Assembly (NCBI GenBank): GCA_008973525.1
Contig: WACJ01000076.1
Coordinates: 124,001 to 188,000, forward strand
Direction of reading: 5' to 3'
DNA from: Stenopsyche tienmushanensis
Taxonomy: Eukaryota; Arthropoda; Insecta; Trichoptera; Stenopsychidae
Length of the DNA stretch: 64,000 bases
Part shown: piece by piece, positions 1-11,665 of the stretch
Position numbering within the stretch: position 1 is the first letter of the stretch
How the letters are laid out: every line of letters begins with the position of its first letter
Program-made: the position numbers and the translations under genes
Notes under the pieces: model-generated
What the model was told of the DNA's origin: nothing
What the model saw: only the letters and a program-made list of their open reading frames with translations
Databases searched by the model: none

Positions 1-840
1 TATTCAGGTGCGTCAAGTCACTTTCTAAAGTCTCTTGTTATCAAACAAACAACGAAAATCAGCGATGAATGCAAACAGGACATTATTAAAGCTGGATAAT
101 TGTTTTCTACATTGTAATGCCCATTTAAAAACTTAGAATTATTCAACAAATCATTAAAGGATTTAAAATAAGATATTATTACTGATGAAGAAATATATTT
201 TTTTAAGAAAATTGCTCGATTTTCTTTTGCCAATCGAAATTGCAATAAAAGAATGCGAAAATGAAAAAAAAAAAATGCTAACAAAATTACTCTGATGTTT
301 GTCAATTTTTATTTAAAAACCTAGAAAAAATATTTACTGATTTAAGTAAATGTATGTTACTGCTTATCAAAAGACGAATGGAAGAAAAAAGAAACACAAC
401 GCTAATCTCGTTAATATTAAATTTAAAAACGGGACATTTTTAATAAAAATCGATAAGTCGTCCGACAGATCTGATTTAGAAGTTCAGATAACAAACAACG
501 AAATAAAAGTAACAGAGTCAGAAACATTACAAAAACAGTTGAACAACATAATTACGATATAATTAAAATCAGAGCATCAGTCGTTTATAAGGATAATATA
601 AAGTTCATTTAAAAACTTAAGTGTGATATTTCAGATATTCCTACTTCTTGTTGCTCTCTACTGTCTATAAAATCAACCTCAAAGACAACTGAGAATGTTT
701 TTTCGACAGCAGACTCTATAAAATCATGTAAAAACGTTCAATGCACATTTATTTTTAAAAAAATGTACTTTTGAAATGTAAATAAATTTCTGATATTTTT
801 GATTTTGTTTGAGTGTTCTAAATTTCACACTTTGCGAGAA

Positions 841-1015
841 ACGCGTTGCGCAACAGAAAATGCTACTTCTCGCCTTCTTTCTAAAGTGACAGGACCAAGA
901 AGCTTCCTATCCGATGGAATAAATTTATTTTTAAGGAAAAAAAAAACTATGTAGATAAGATACTCAATTTATATATTTTTATATATCACTAATAAATTTC
1001 TATAGCAAAATTCCG
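841..1015 (+). repeat. Dispersed repeat R1, copy 1
   Basis: This 175-bp segment matches 45,499-45,673 in the same orientation, with about three quarters of positions agreeing by eye. Shared landmarks are the start (ACGCG.TGCGCAACAGA), a central ATGGAATAAAT and the end (GCAAAATTCCG). Similarity stops abruptly after the final CCG in both copies, which suggests a defined edge. No coding sequence is evident. The second copy directly follows a decayed mariner remnant, but no mariner sequence was recognised beside this one, so its class is unknown. Confidence 0.7.
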
Positions 1016-1036
1016 GGTTTCGAATATTTTACCAAT

Positions 1037-1084
1037 TTCATATTCATTATTCGAATAACTGATTTTACGAATATTTGAGACTCT
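1037..1084 (+). repeat. Short dispersed repeat R2, copy 1
   Basis: About 48 bp built around ATTCGAATAA and ACGAATATTT matches 4,521-4,568 in the same orientation with roughly eight differences. It begins just downstream of repeat R1. Related CGAATATT-type sequence also occurs near 3,883-3,940. It may be part of a longer, more decayed element. Confidence 0.5.
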
Positions 1085-1085
1085 C

Positions 1086-4000
1086 AATTGTGGGTTTTGA
1101 CTTCTGGTCAACAATTTTATGATTATTATTTAACTTATGTTTTTTTGGTTATTCGTTTAGCTCCTTTCTTACAAAAATTTAACGCAAGAGGAAAGTATTT
1201 AAATTTAAAAAGAAAAACTTTAATCAGTCATAGATTTTCAGGAACATAAAAAGACTCCCGGCTATGAATTAATGAGCGAATATTTATTACTCATCATTTA
1301 AATCTCTATGCCATATTTAGATAGGATTTTCTCTCTCGTCGGATCGTATCGGATCTCAATAGAAAATCGCTTAATTAATTTTCATATTTAACGCAGGACA
1401 CATAACAGTTTATTTTCAAAAATACAAAAAAAAAGGTTCTCGAAAAGACTAGAATACTATGCTAAAACGAGTTGAACGCTAATTTAGTTTTTAGTAAAAA
1501 TACGGGTACAGTATTATTCGGACAGTCTTTCTTATTCTTTTGTGTATTTAATAATTCATGATGACCTGCTTAATAATTTGAATGATTTAAAATGGTCTTT
1601 CATTCAAATTTTAAACAATATTAAAGTCATACCTTCGGGCAGACGAACTTCTTTCGACCAATTATGAAGTTTCACGAGCAAAGTTCCGAGGTCAAGATTG
1701 CGCTTATTGTGTGCCGTCAACCTAAATATAAAGAACTTCACGAGAAGATAGTTTAAGAAGCAATATTCGAGTTACCATAAAGCCACCGAAATATATACGC
1801 GATAGCAATATTCAATGGAACGTCTTGAGAGATCCTGTCGCTTCGTTTTATTAGAGATCAAATAATGAGTAATAAATCATCATAAGACGTTCTCGTTCGC
1901 AGGACCCGCAGGATTCTTTTAATTAAACTGAGTTGATAAAACTTTGGAATGTTTTAAGATTGATACTGATTTATTATTATAAAACCACAATGATATAGAG
2001 TTCAATAGCATTTTCTTATATAAGGAAAAAATATTATATAGAATGCTGTTTCGAGGCAATGGAAAAGAATCTTAACCAGTCTAAATTTGAGCTTTTACAA
2101 TAAGATACCAAAAATGAAATCACGATACCGACATTAGACAATATTAAATAATAACTAAAAAAGAACTTTCCGAGATTCCGCCTATTAAAATTACGTTATT
2201 TTTTAGATTCGTTTGCAATATAAACGCTCCTCGGATTTCTCGAGTATCCTTATCGTATTACAAATTAAATAAAGCGTTTTGTGTATTATTCAGGCCATAA
2301 TAATAAATTTAGTGGCGGTTAGCTACCGTTTGTACATATTTCGCTAACAACAAAGGGTTCCAAAATGAAATTAATTTATTCCGTTTGCACACAGCGAAAT
2401 AAAACTATGCGCCTATACGGGGGACTTTGTGCTTTAAGATTACTCACATTCACAAATATAAATCGAGGAAATTTCCCATGAATATGGTAATTAATACTTT
2501 TTTGAAACAAAGTGTTTTTCAGTCTGTCGAAATGAATCAACTGAATTGTTAGATATGTTTTAGTGTCTGAATTGGATTGTATGTGTGCTTACGGATTAAC
2601 ACATAAATATGATATATGCCCGGAAGAAAATTTGCGTCAGTTCTTTGCAAAAATATGTCGTCTGTCAGAAACACCCTCTGACAGATAGTTTGCGAAAGCA
2701 CAGATAGGAAAAAATATGAATACATACATCGAATTATTTGGAGACACTGTCGACTCCCGGCTGATATGAAATTCCCGATCTGAAGTGTTTAGGATGTATG
2801 AATGTCAGAGCTATATCCACCCCGGATCAATTTACTAATTAAGCCCATCAAAGATGATAATCCGAGCCCACCGAAAGCGAAGGTTTCTCTCTTGCCGTTT
2901 CGAACGACAGAAAGGGATTCGAAGCTAAAAATAAATCTCGAATCGAATACGACACCCTTGTTTTTTAAAGCGCGATGAACGAAACCAGATGCTAAATTAA
3001 CGCCGCCTCCAGATAATCATTTGTCAGATGTCATTTTTTCTCCGCGTTTTGTTTACCTTTTAAAGATCTCTGTAAAGTATAAAAGGAAGAAAGAGCTTTA
3101 TGTCTCAATAACAATAGATTGCCTCGCGAAATAACAATTTAGGCCGAGATCTTTCGCATGCCACGTAACGAAAAAAAGTTATATGCTCCGATACGTACAT
3201 CGGAAGGGTGACAATCTTTTACGGCGTGAAAATTACTGCCATTATCTAATCGTTGATAAAGCGTTTTCTCGCCTATAAAATTTCGATATATATAGATTGT
3301 CTAGAGATATTTCAGGCTTCGGAGATAGTTTCGCATGAAGAAATTAAATTAATATAAAAAGTCTTCCGCGTTTTCTTCGCTCTCCTCCTTGGCGACTTTT
3401 CCATCCGAGTCCCTTTAAAAATACATTATTCATACGCGGTAACTTTAGTCAGCGGTCAAAGGAACGAGAGACTCCATTAATACGGGCTCGGATGTTTTTG
3501 CCGACATTTTTTAAATAATCATACATTTTTAGGCAGAATATGTGTGTGAAAATATGTGCGCGGAATTTTTGAGCATTCTTTAGCTGACATTGTACGCAAC
3601 GCGATAATGGCTGATTTTCATCAAGATTTTTCTCTTTAACATATCCTCGTGCCCCACAATATCTATTTTCCATGAAAACGATAAATCTTTTTCGGAGTCA
3701 AAAGCGCCAGATTACATTCCCGCATATAGAATTTGCAATATGTCTTAGACGTTGTTAATGTTTCCATTTCATGATAGATTACAATATCGCCAAATAAAAA
3801 AATAAATGTATACAATATAGAAGAAACGAGGTACACGTTAGGAAATTCATATCCAGTATGACACGAGAGTGGGAGTCTCAACCGAATATTCGAATTTATT
3901 TGCCGTTTTTTTTTCAATATACGTAAATTCGAATATTTAGACAAATTAATGGGATATCATTTGCAAAAATAATAGTAAAAAGTAGTTCTGGCAGTTTGTG

Positions 4001-4520
4001 CGGAACCCACTTTCCTATTTCGACATTATTATGCCTTTTTTGAATTATTCTTTTACAAATCGATCTTTTTCCGAATGCTCAGTTAATATTTCCACCTGCT
4101 TTCACTGCATTGTGCCCCGATTTGAACTCATACAAAAAGATAACGGTTTTTTTTTGTTGGCGCCATTCTGTTGAAATTCATTGAAAACAATAGTAAAAAT
4201 GACTTAATATGAAAAGGAAATTGAAGAATATATTATAACTCCAAGATTTGGATCGTAGGAAAAGCCAAGGAAAGCGAAAATATCAGCGAAAGCTTGCATT
4301 CAACGCGGATTGACTCAATGCGCGGACACGAACCCTGCAGGAGGTTCGAAATATACTAATTTTTTTTAAAGCAATTACAAAATATATAAATAATTATTTC
4401 GTGCTATTACGAACACAGATTAAAAAGTTAAAACTACTAAAAAAATTAAAAAGTTAAAATAAAAACTGTGAAATTTAGGGTATTTTTTCAAAAAATTGAA
4501 AAAATAATTTATTTCGACAA
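1086..4520. other. AT-rich stretch with no recognised gene
   Basis: No coding region, RNA gene or clear transposon was recognised. The open frames are below 95 codons and resemble no family known to me. Near 3,883-3,940 there are self-complementary AATATTCGAATTTAT-like stretches. A mixed-composition part at about 2,820-3,080 has TAATTA and TTTGTTTAC motifs, which could belong to a regulatory segment, but this cannot be tested from one sequence. Confidence 0.5.
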
Positions 4521-4568
4521 TCTTATATTCGTTATTCGAATAATTAATTTCACGAATATTTAGGACTA
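4521..4568 (+). repeat. Short dispersed repeat R2, copy 2
   Basis: This is the partner of 1,037-1,084, sharing ATTCGAATAA and ACGAATATTT in the same order and spacing. The flanking sequences do not match. Confidence 0.5.
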
Positions 4569-4768
4569 TTATATAGGAGCCTATATCAAATTGAATATGA
4601 CAGCAAAAAAAAAAAATCAAATGCACACCAAATTTTTGATTTTTGTATATTGTCTCTCGCTCAGAGACTCTCATAAATATAGGTTTTTTATTGCACCCTA
4701 AGAGAAAATATTAAACGATCCTCATAAAAAGTAGAATGAAATAATAAACAACATCGTTTCCGACGTCG

Positions 4769-5002
4769 TTAAGGGAAGTTTTGACGAGAAACCTCCATAA
4801 AATATGACGACGGAGGAAGTGCTTTAATGTATTCCTTTGTTGCAGTCTTTGTGCATTCCGAAACGACTGTTTTCCGTGGATACACCATAAGACAAAAATA
4901 AAGTATAGATGCTTTTGTCGATTGCATTTCGTCGACAGATTGGGGAAGACCAAAATCGATTGAACGGAAAGCTTTGGACAAATTTTCGACAAGTTGATAC
5001 AT
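4769..5002 (-). pseudogene. Possible piggyBac-like transposase fragment
   Basis: A 77-codon minus-strand frame contains ENLSKAFRSIDFGLPQSVDE, which resembles the stretch around a catalytic Asp of piggyBac transposases (pattern EnL...F...QSiDE followed by K..S...Y). A later KTVVSECTKTATKEYI weakly resembles the segment that follows in that family. The rest of the domain was not found. An overlapping minus frame of 201 codons (4,711-5,316), the longest in the window, reads through the same DNA in another frame and matches nothing I know. TTAA-ended elements elsewhere in the window make a piggyBac source plausible. The match is short, and chance similarity remains possible. Confidence 0.28.
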
Positions 5003-5329
5003 TTTCGTCTGGAAGATTGTGATTTGAAGCGAAAATCTCGTCTTTCAGGTTTCTTTTTATCTCGCGTTATTGCAAAAGTTTGCGACAAAATAGCGTTCGA
5101 GGGTTTGAGCTCCTCGATCCCGATTAACACAGTACAATGATTTATTAAATATGTACAATTTGAAGCAAATAATGAGAGCGCGGAGCAAATAACCGAAGGA
5201 AAGCGACGGCAATTATTCAAAAGAGACTCGCAGAAAACATCACTCGTGAAGATTAACGACGCGGCATCAGCCATAATACTATTACACAACGCCTGCGGTA
5301 CTAATAACTTATTCATACGCGAAAATTAC

Positions 5330-5600
5330 CCCACCGCATGCAAAATTGTAACCCTCGCATAAACGGATGCCTCGAGTTCGGCGTCGGCCGTTTTCCTTCG
5401 CGACGGTCGCAGACGAGGTGCGAGAGATCGAACAGAGAACGGCCCATATTTAGGCTTGCAGATTGCGTCAGTTAGCCGGGGAATATAATAATGTTGTTTC
5501 CGACGGGAGAGCGGGCGCTGCAGAAAGTAGGGCGGAGGGTGGCGAGGGTTGTCGGGGTGTCCAAACTATGGTAGGATTCGTCCAAAACATGCGGCTGACA
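5330..5600. other. GC/CpG-rich patch
   Basis: Clearly richer in G+C and CpG than its surroundings, with GGGCGGAGGGTGGCGAGGG-like purine runs. It lies immediately 5' of the long minus-strand open frame at 4,711-5,316. It could be a promoter, an exon or a conserved noncoding element; no splice-bounded coding segment was recognised. Confidence 0.35.
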
Positions 5601-8560
5601 GCTCGGTTTCCACTTTCAGCTCGAATAAAACGGACGCGTTAGCTCGCTATTCTAAGTAATCGCTGTTTACATACGTTTTAAGTGCTCCATGTTCGCTCAA
5701 ATACATACAAAACGACAATATTATAGCGAAACGTTTATTTTTTTGCATTCCATCGGGCACCGGTTGTTTTCCACCCTTCCATTGCTGCCATTGTTTCTAT
5801 TTTCGTAATCTTTTTTTAAAATTTCATATTAACGAACTGACGCAATTATAAAGATAATACTAGTCGAGAAGGCAGAACGAGCGCTCGAACGGTTCGTGTC
5901 AGTCGGAACGAATTGATTTTTTAGTGTCGGTTTTCAGGTTGCACTAGAATCGATGCCTTCTTAGTGCGTTGATCCATCATCGTTAATATAAAACGACTCG
6001 TTCAGATATTCTGCGGAAGTGCGGTCGACGAAATTAAGGAAATTTCCTTTAAATATGTGGAAATGTATGGAATACTTTGAAGGGTCCCTTTTTACACAAA
6101 GGCCCATTGAAACATAATTCAAAAGAGACCGCATGCAGTGTCGCCCTTTTATATTATATTTTATTCGTTCCTCCGTCATCTGCGGGCGACTTCTCGTGTC
6201 GAGCTCGATATAGCGAAGGTTCTTTTCTATTCGATGCCGATTATGTCCCCTAAAAAAATACAAATGCCGTTCAATATCCTCGCCGCGAAATTATATAAAA
6301 ATATTCGTTTACCACACCAAATGTTATCAATTCAACACACCACAAAATGTTCACACATTTGTCACAGATAGATTTTGCAGCGCGTGGAAGCGCATTTTCG
6401 TGCTAAAAAATTACACCCCTTCGTTGAATTAAACACGGATATTTCTCTATAAACTATTAATCGTTGAACGAAACGATCAATCATTGGTTAATTATAAATA
6501 TCCACAAAAATCAATATTCTACCAGGTGCAGAGGAAGACCTTTCAAAACTTTAACTCCGGCGCGGATATCGTATCTAGTGTTTCGTTTCGCTGAAATATT
6601 ATTTTTCATTTTACATTTCTAAGCGGTTCTCAAGTGATTCGCCTGGAATCTGATTCGATTAGCGATTTCATTTTTAATTTAATATTTTTTTCTAATGGCA
6701 TTACTCGGATTCCAGCTTTAATCATATAAAAGAAACATGTAATAATATAATATAATGATGGATCTTGTTTTCGCCGATTTGATTGTAAGACGCTTCCATG
6801 CGAGTCGCTCTGTGTTCTGTCGATATTCTCACTTTAACGGTGTAAATTTAATGTTTTCCTTTATCGAGCTGATGCGAAGGTCCCGCTTTACGACTCCTCG
6901 GGGGACTCACCGCAGGGTACCCGTTATTACGATAAGTTTTCTGGATTGCAAACGTCGTGTGTAGTAGAATATTGATATCGAAGCCGTTCGGGCATTTCCT
7001 TTTCGAAGCCGAGTTCTGATTGAGACTATATCAAAATACTCGGTAAATAAAAGACACATTCTTCAAAAGGTTGCGCAGTGACGCGGCGTTAAACACGAAA
7101 GCAAAAAGTCACGTACATTTTTCCGGTAGACCTTTCGGTACTTTTAGCGGTTTGAAGTCGTACTTTGATACTTTTTTGATTTAAGATCCTTTGTCGTTGA
7201 TATTTTTAGTTCGGTCACGGTTAAATAGAAATTTTGGTAACAGTCCTGGCCCAAATTTCGGACAGCGAAAGAGCGTGAAAAAGTGGATAAAAAAATGTGT
7301 CTAATGCAATGCGCCATTCGATCGAACCGTATACAAAATCGAGCAGCATAAGGTGACTTTTTGTCGAGGTCTGAGTGAAAGTTCGAGCACGTCGAGCGGT
7401 GGTTTTTGCGGATATCGTCTCACTTTCGAGATTGAGAAAATAAAATCGCCAAAAAAACGAGGCCGATAAGAACTGTCGAAAATGCCAGCGGGGATTTCCG
7501 TATCCACTGTTTTGGTCGAGTAAATGATATATTATTTATGAAAACAAGTTTTTTCCAATATGTTGATTTTCGGCGAGGAATTCTGTAAAATTTAATTTAA
7601 TCACATGTTGTTGTAGGTTCTCGTTGGTTTTATTTCGGTACGATCGAGTCATCGATCTGATATTAAAACCGCGTCCCAAAAGTCTACCGTTAAATTAGAG
7701 TTTCGACTAAATGTATAATCAGTAAAGTTTAGAACGAACGATTTAACGATAAAAAATATGTTAGGCCGTCGGTGATGATAAGATTTTATATTTAGAGAGA
7801 TATCTGATAGGCCAGCTGAGTGCTCCGGCAGGAGAGCGATTGTCTAATAACACTTATACGGCAGTTATGCGGGACAAAACGGGATTCTGCGCGAGATGCC
7901 CGAAAGGATATCGCGGGAATTCCCAGAGCTCTCGCCTTGCGAATTTCCGTCAAATAATTTCTCTCGAAAATGCTCGCGAGCTGAAGACTTATGCCTTTCC
8001 CAATAAGCGACGATTAACACCTAAATACATCTCATTTTTCCCCTCCGGAGTGTGGCAATTAATATTCAAAGCGTTCGCTGTGGGAGAATTTCGTTTCAGA
8101 ATATGAAAAAAGCTTCAAAACGAAATTAATGGTTATTATTTTTTTCATTTCGCTGCGAGAGCGCAATGTCACTGCGTCCCGAACCTCGAGAATCGCCCCG
8201 TCGAATGGACAGAAATGGATTCGAAAAAACATTATTTTATTGAATATAGTTGACATCTGAGGGATATTCCGAGAACGGAGAGTTGGTTTTTCTTTTATAT
8301 TTCGTTCCCGTCGAGAAGCTTATTTCTCACTCGGCAGATTAAAAAAATGTCCTACTCCGCCAGACGACATATCGGAATTTAGTTTTTCGGCTTTCGACAA
8401 TGGGGATTTCTTTTCCATCGACGGCTTTTTACTTTCCACACGTTAACCATAAATCTTCGGTCCCGTGCGATCAAACAAAATGTTGACGTAAATACTGAGG
8501 GGAGGACTTAGCGTTTGCCACCGAAAACAACCCATTGTTTGGAAACACCATCTCGGAAAG
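5600..8560. other. Stretch with no recognised gene
   Basis: Mixed AT-rich sequence with scattered CpG-containing segments. No open frame exceeds 100 codons and none is recognisable. No repeat shared with the rest of the window was noticed. Confidence 0.5.
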
Positions 8561-8700
8561 AATTTTGTTATCGGGACCCCGTCTGTCACTGTGACGCCGA
8601 ATCTCTTGCAAGGGACGGGGGGCCGAGTGCAGACGGCGGGTGAGTGCATGCGAAGACGAACGTCGGCGGATCGTAAAAACGAAAGAACCGCTGCATGCCG
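8560..8700. other. GC/CpG-rich patch
   Basis: About 140 bp with dense CpG, including GGGACGGGGGGCCGAGTGC. Frames are open here on both strands, as expected from high GC, but none shows a recognisable domain. Confidence 0.3.
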
Positions 8701-10530
8701 GGCTCCGATGTTATCAAATTGAGGTTTCATAATTTGACTGTAAAATATAGGACAAATAGGTCACGCTATCCGTCGAGGGGACGCAAATTAGAGGGAGACG
8801 TCGCTGGAAAAGTAAACAATTCGTGTATAATATATAGATTTGTGGCGATGACATGTTCTCTAACCATCTATCATATTCAACGCGGACATAATATATAAAT
8901 TAATAACGAAAAGATTCTTTTAAAGCGAAAATAGATTCGAACAAAAGATCATCGGGTCGTACAATATATTTGCGTAACAATGAATCTCAACGAGGGGAAT
9001 AAATTACGGAATGATACATGGAACTCTCAATTTATCTACGGCGGTCATGCGATGTTGCGTTTTTCGCAATGGGAACACGTGCTATTGGCACTTTATTGAA
9101 TTTTTCATAATATAATGTCTATTTTTCGTTGTTCTTTTTTCTATTTTTTGCTCCTTTCAGTGTTATAATTGAGCCGCACCGTTGGAAAGTTTTGCGGTAT
9201 TAATAGAAATATATTTAAAGAAACGCGAGTCGACAGTTATCGCAGAACGACGTATGGGGCATCGCGGGGTGCGTCGAGAAAAGTCGGAAACTAAATTAAT
9301 TCCCCGAATTCCGGTAGAAATTTTCCATAAGCATAATAAGGCCTCCGGTATCGTCGCTCGCCTATTATTAGACGGTATCACATGAAATTGCCCAATTTCG
9401 CTCAGTTAAAGATCGATTAAACAATTATAATATCTAAACATAAAAGGGAAACTATAAATAGATAATCGACTGCCATTAAGAAAAGTTTGATTCGACATAT
9501 TTCCTCATAGATCGAATACGCGTCTCATCCGTAACAATTAAGATATAATATTAAGTTTACTAAATATTGTCTCAAAATAAAAATAATCAAGCAGGAAAAC
9601 GAAGATATTTTTATTTTTTTCTCCCGAGACGGTTATAAATTTGAATGAAACGACACAAAAAATTAAGCGAGCGATCAATTATGAAGAGAAACAGTGCGGA
9701 TGCTGAAATCTCTCCGTTGACCTTAATAGTATATCCGAATGTTACTCTTCTCGATTACTCAGAAAAGAAAACACCGCGTCTAAATACCCACATTTTTACG
9801 ACCGGTAATTTTCTTCCGCGTCTTATTTCGTCGAAGGAAAAAGGCATATTAAATTTACAAAACGACGAAAACATCATTTTACGCATTATTGACGATGCCT
9901 TCTTATTTTGAATAAACGATAAAACGATAGGAACAGTGGGAAGGTTTGCCGAGACGATCGCCTCTTGATGCCGTTTTGATGTCTCGCCATCTGTTCTCTG
10001 CGATATCGAAAGATTACCAAATATTGTGTACCGTGAGTGCTTTTTAACTCCAGTTCGTATTTCGTGTCGAATAAGTAAATTTAGGCCACACTTTTTATCG
10101 AATCTGTACGATCGTTTGTCTGCGTTTGTTCAAATTCTCTTACGCGAAAAAGTTCTGCGCCCGAAATAAAACGAATAAAATCTTCACCTTGAAAACACAC
10201 AATGCTTCGGATGCGTAGACATAATTTTGAGAAATCGGTATTTAAACAATGTACGGCCTGAATGTTTAGTAATATGGCGTAGTTTGCGGCTATTATTCCG
10301 CGCCTTCTCTCTAATGCGACCTCTGGCGCGAGATCCTCGAATCGAGGTCGGTCATGCTCGAATAAACTTAGTGCACAGCTTTACATCACATTATATTGTA
10401 AAGTTTCATGCAGCGCCTCCTCCCGGAGAGCCTGCATAGAGATTAACGTCGAGAGTTTCCCGAGAAGGAAAGACGTCGAAAATACGATGAAAAATATGTT
10501 CAAGTAGTGAATATAATGAGGAATATATTA
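8700..10530. other. Stretch with no recognised gene
   Basis: Mostly AT-rich, with frames of 88 codons or fewer and no recognisable product. No matching repeat was noticed. Confidence 0.45.
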
Positions 10531-10534
10531 TATT

Positions 10535-10670
10535 ATCTTTTCCCGAGAGTCCCCGAGTCGCCCCCCGCTCTCGCGTGTCCCCCGAGACGGTCGCACTCGC
10601 ACGCGGGTTCGTTCCGCTGTCGGATCGCGACGGAGCCGAGCGACGGGACGGAGGTGGACGGGAGCGAATA
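10535..10670. other. GC/CpG-rich patch
   Basis: C-rich sequence (CCGAGTCGCCCCCCGCTCTC and neighbours) with many CpGs, one of the most GC-rich short segments in the window. A short perfect inverted repeat, CGATCGCG/CGCGATCG with a 7-nt spacer, lies downstream at 10,855-10,877. Possible regulatory DNA; no transcript can be inferred. Confidence 0.35.
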
Positions 10671-11642
10671 GAAATCGTTCGATAGATGTCGTTCTATCAG
10701 ATACAGAGTGTCCTCACAATTCACATTATGATCAGGTTCTCATGCAAGATATGGCAGGAAGCCGCATGCCCAAAACCGATTGTTATTCCGAGGATAGGGC
10801 GACACTCGTTCGAAAGAGCGAGAGCTACCGTTTTCTGTGATGTAGGTTTAGTATCGATCGCGCGGTGGACGCGATCGCCTCAGAGGCGTCACCCCACCTT
10901 TCTCGGGACAACTATCGTTTCAGGGCGCGCGTTTCAAATGAGAACGACTCCCTGCCGCACCTTGTATAACAATAGCCGCTCGTCGCTTCAATTTGTTGTC
11001 GAAATTCCCGCCTGAAAATATATTTAGAAAGTTCCCGCATGCGTATGAGTATTTTTTAGACTTTATTGCATAACTTAATGGCATTTCCTATACGTAAACA
11101 GAAAATGGAACCAGCTATTTAACTTCACAATAATGTCAGTACTGTTGCAATAATTAATGGTACGATACATTAAAAAAACATTCTAATTCTGAAATTTCAG
11201 CTCACTATCGATAGTTAAGTCAACAAAATATACGACTACTATTATAATTGAATTCCATTACGACTAACTGTTTTTTTTTAAATTTTTAAGCAAAAAATAT
11301 ATACAGTTTACGTTCAATCTAAAAAATATCGTTCTACTAAAAATAAGCACCCTATTGTAAGCGGTGTTGGTACGGCGATGCAGTGGAGCTAAATTAGCAA
11401 CAATTGGTCTGGCGTACTGGTAGATAGGCTATACCAATGGTTAATTTATTGAAGTTAGTTAAAGAGAACTTATGTTATTCTATAAATTATCGGAGAAAAA
11501 CATGATAAGTGAAACAAAAGGTACTAAATTGTGTTTTTGTTTACGGTGAAAATTTGACAAGTGTTCGAGATGAATAATGGGTTAGTGTTGACCGTGCGCA
11601 AACAAGTCGAAAGAATATAGTGGCGAAAGATATGAGATAATA

Positions 11643-11665
11643 GGAGGAGGAGGAGGAGGAGGAGG
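11643..11665 (+). repeat. (GGA)n trinucleotide microsatellite
   Basis: Eight nearly perfect GGA/AGG units. Read on the minus strand they give a run of leucine codons inside a 97-codon frame, which is a consequence of the repeat and not evidence of a protein. Confidence 0.9.

Noticed and set aside
618..760. A hAT-transposase-like string (SLLSIKSTSKTTENVFSTAD) on the plus strand
   Set aside because: Resembles the LSIPATS..SERVFSTAG block of hAT transposases, but only about 20 residues agree loosely, and neither a zinc finger, a catalytic region nor TIRs were found around it.
4711..5316. 201-codon minus-strand open frame as a host gene
   Set aside because: No recognisable domain or splice-site support, and a competing frame in the same DNA looks more protein-like. 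Kept only as a note with the possible transposase fragment.
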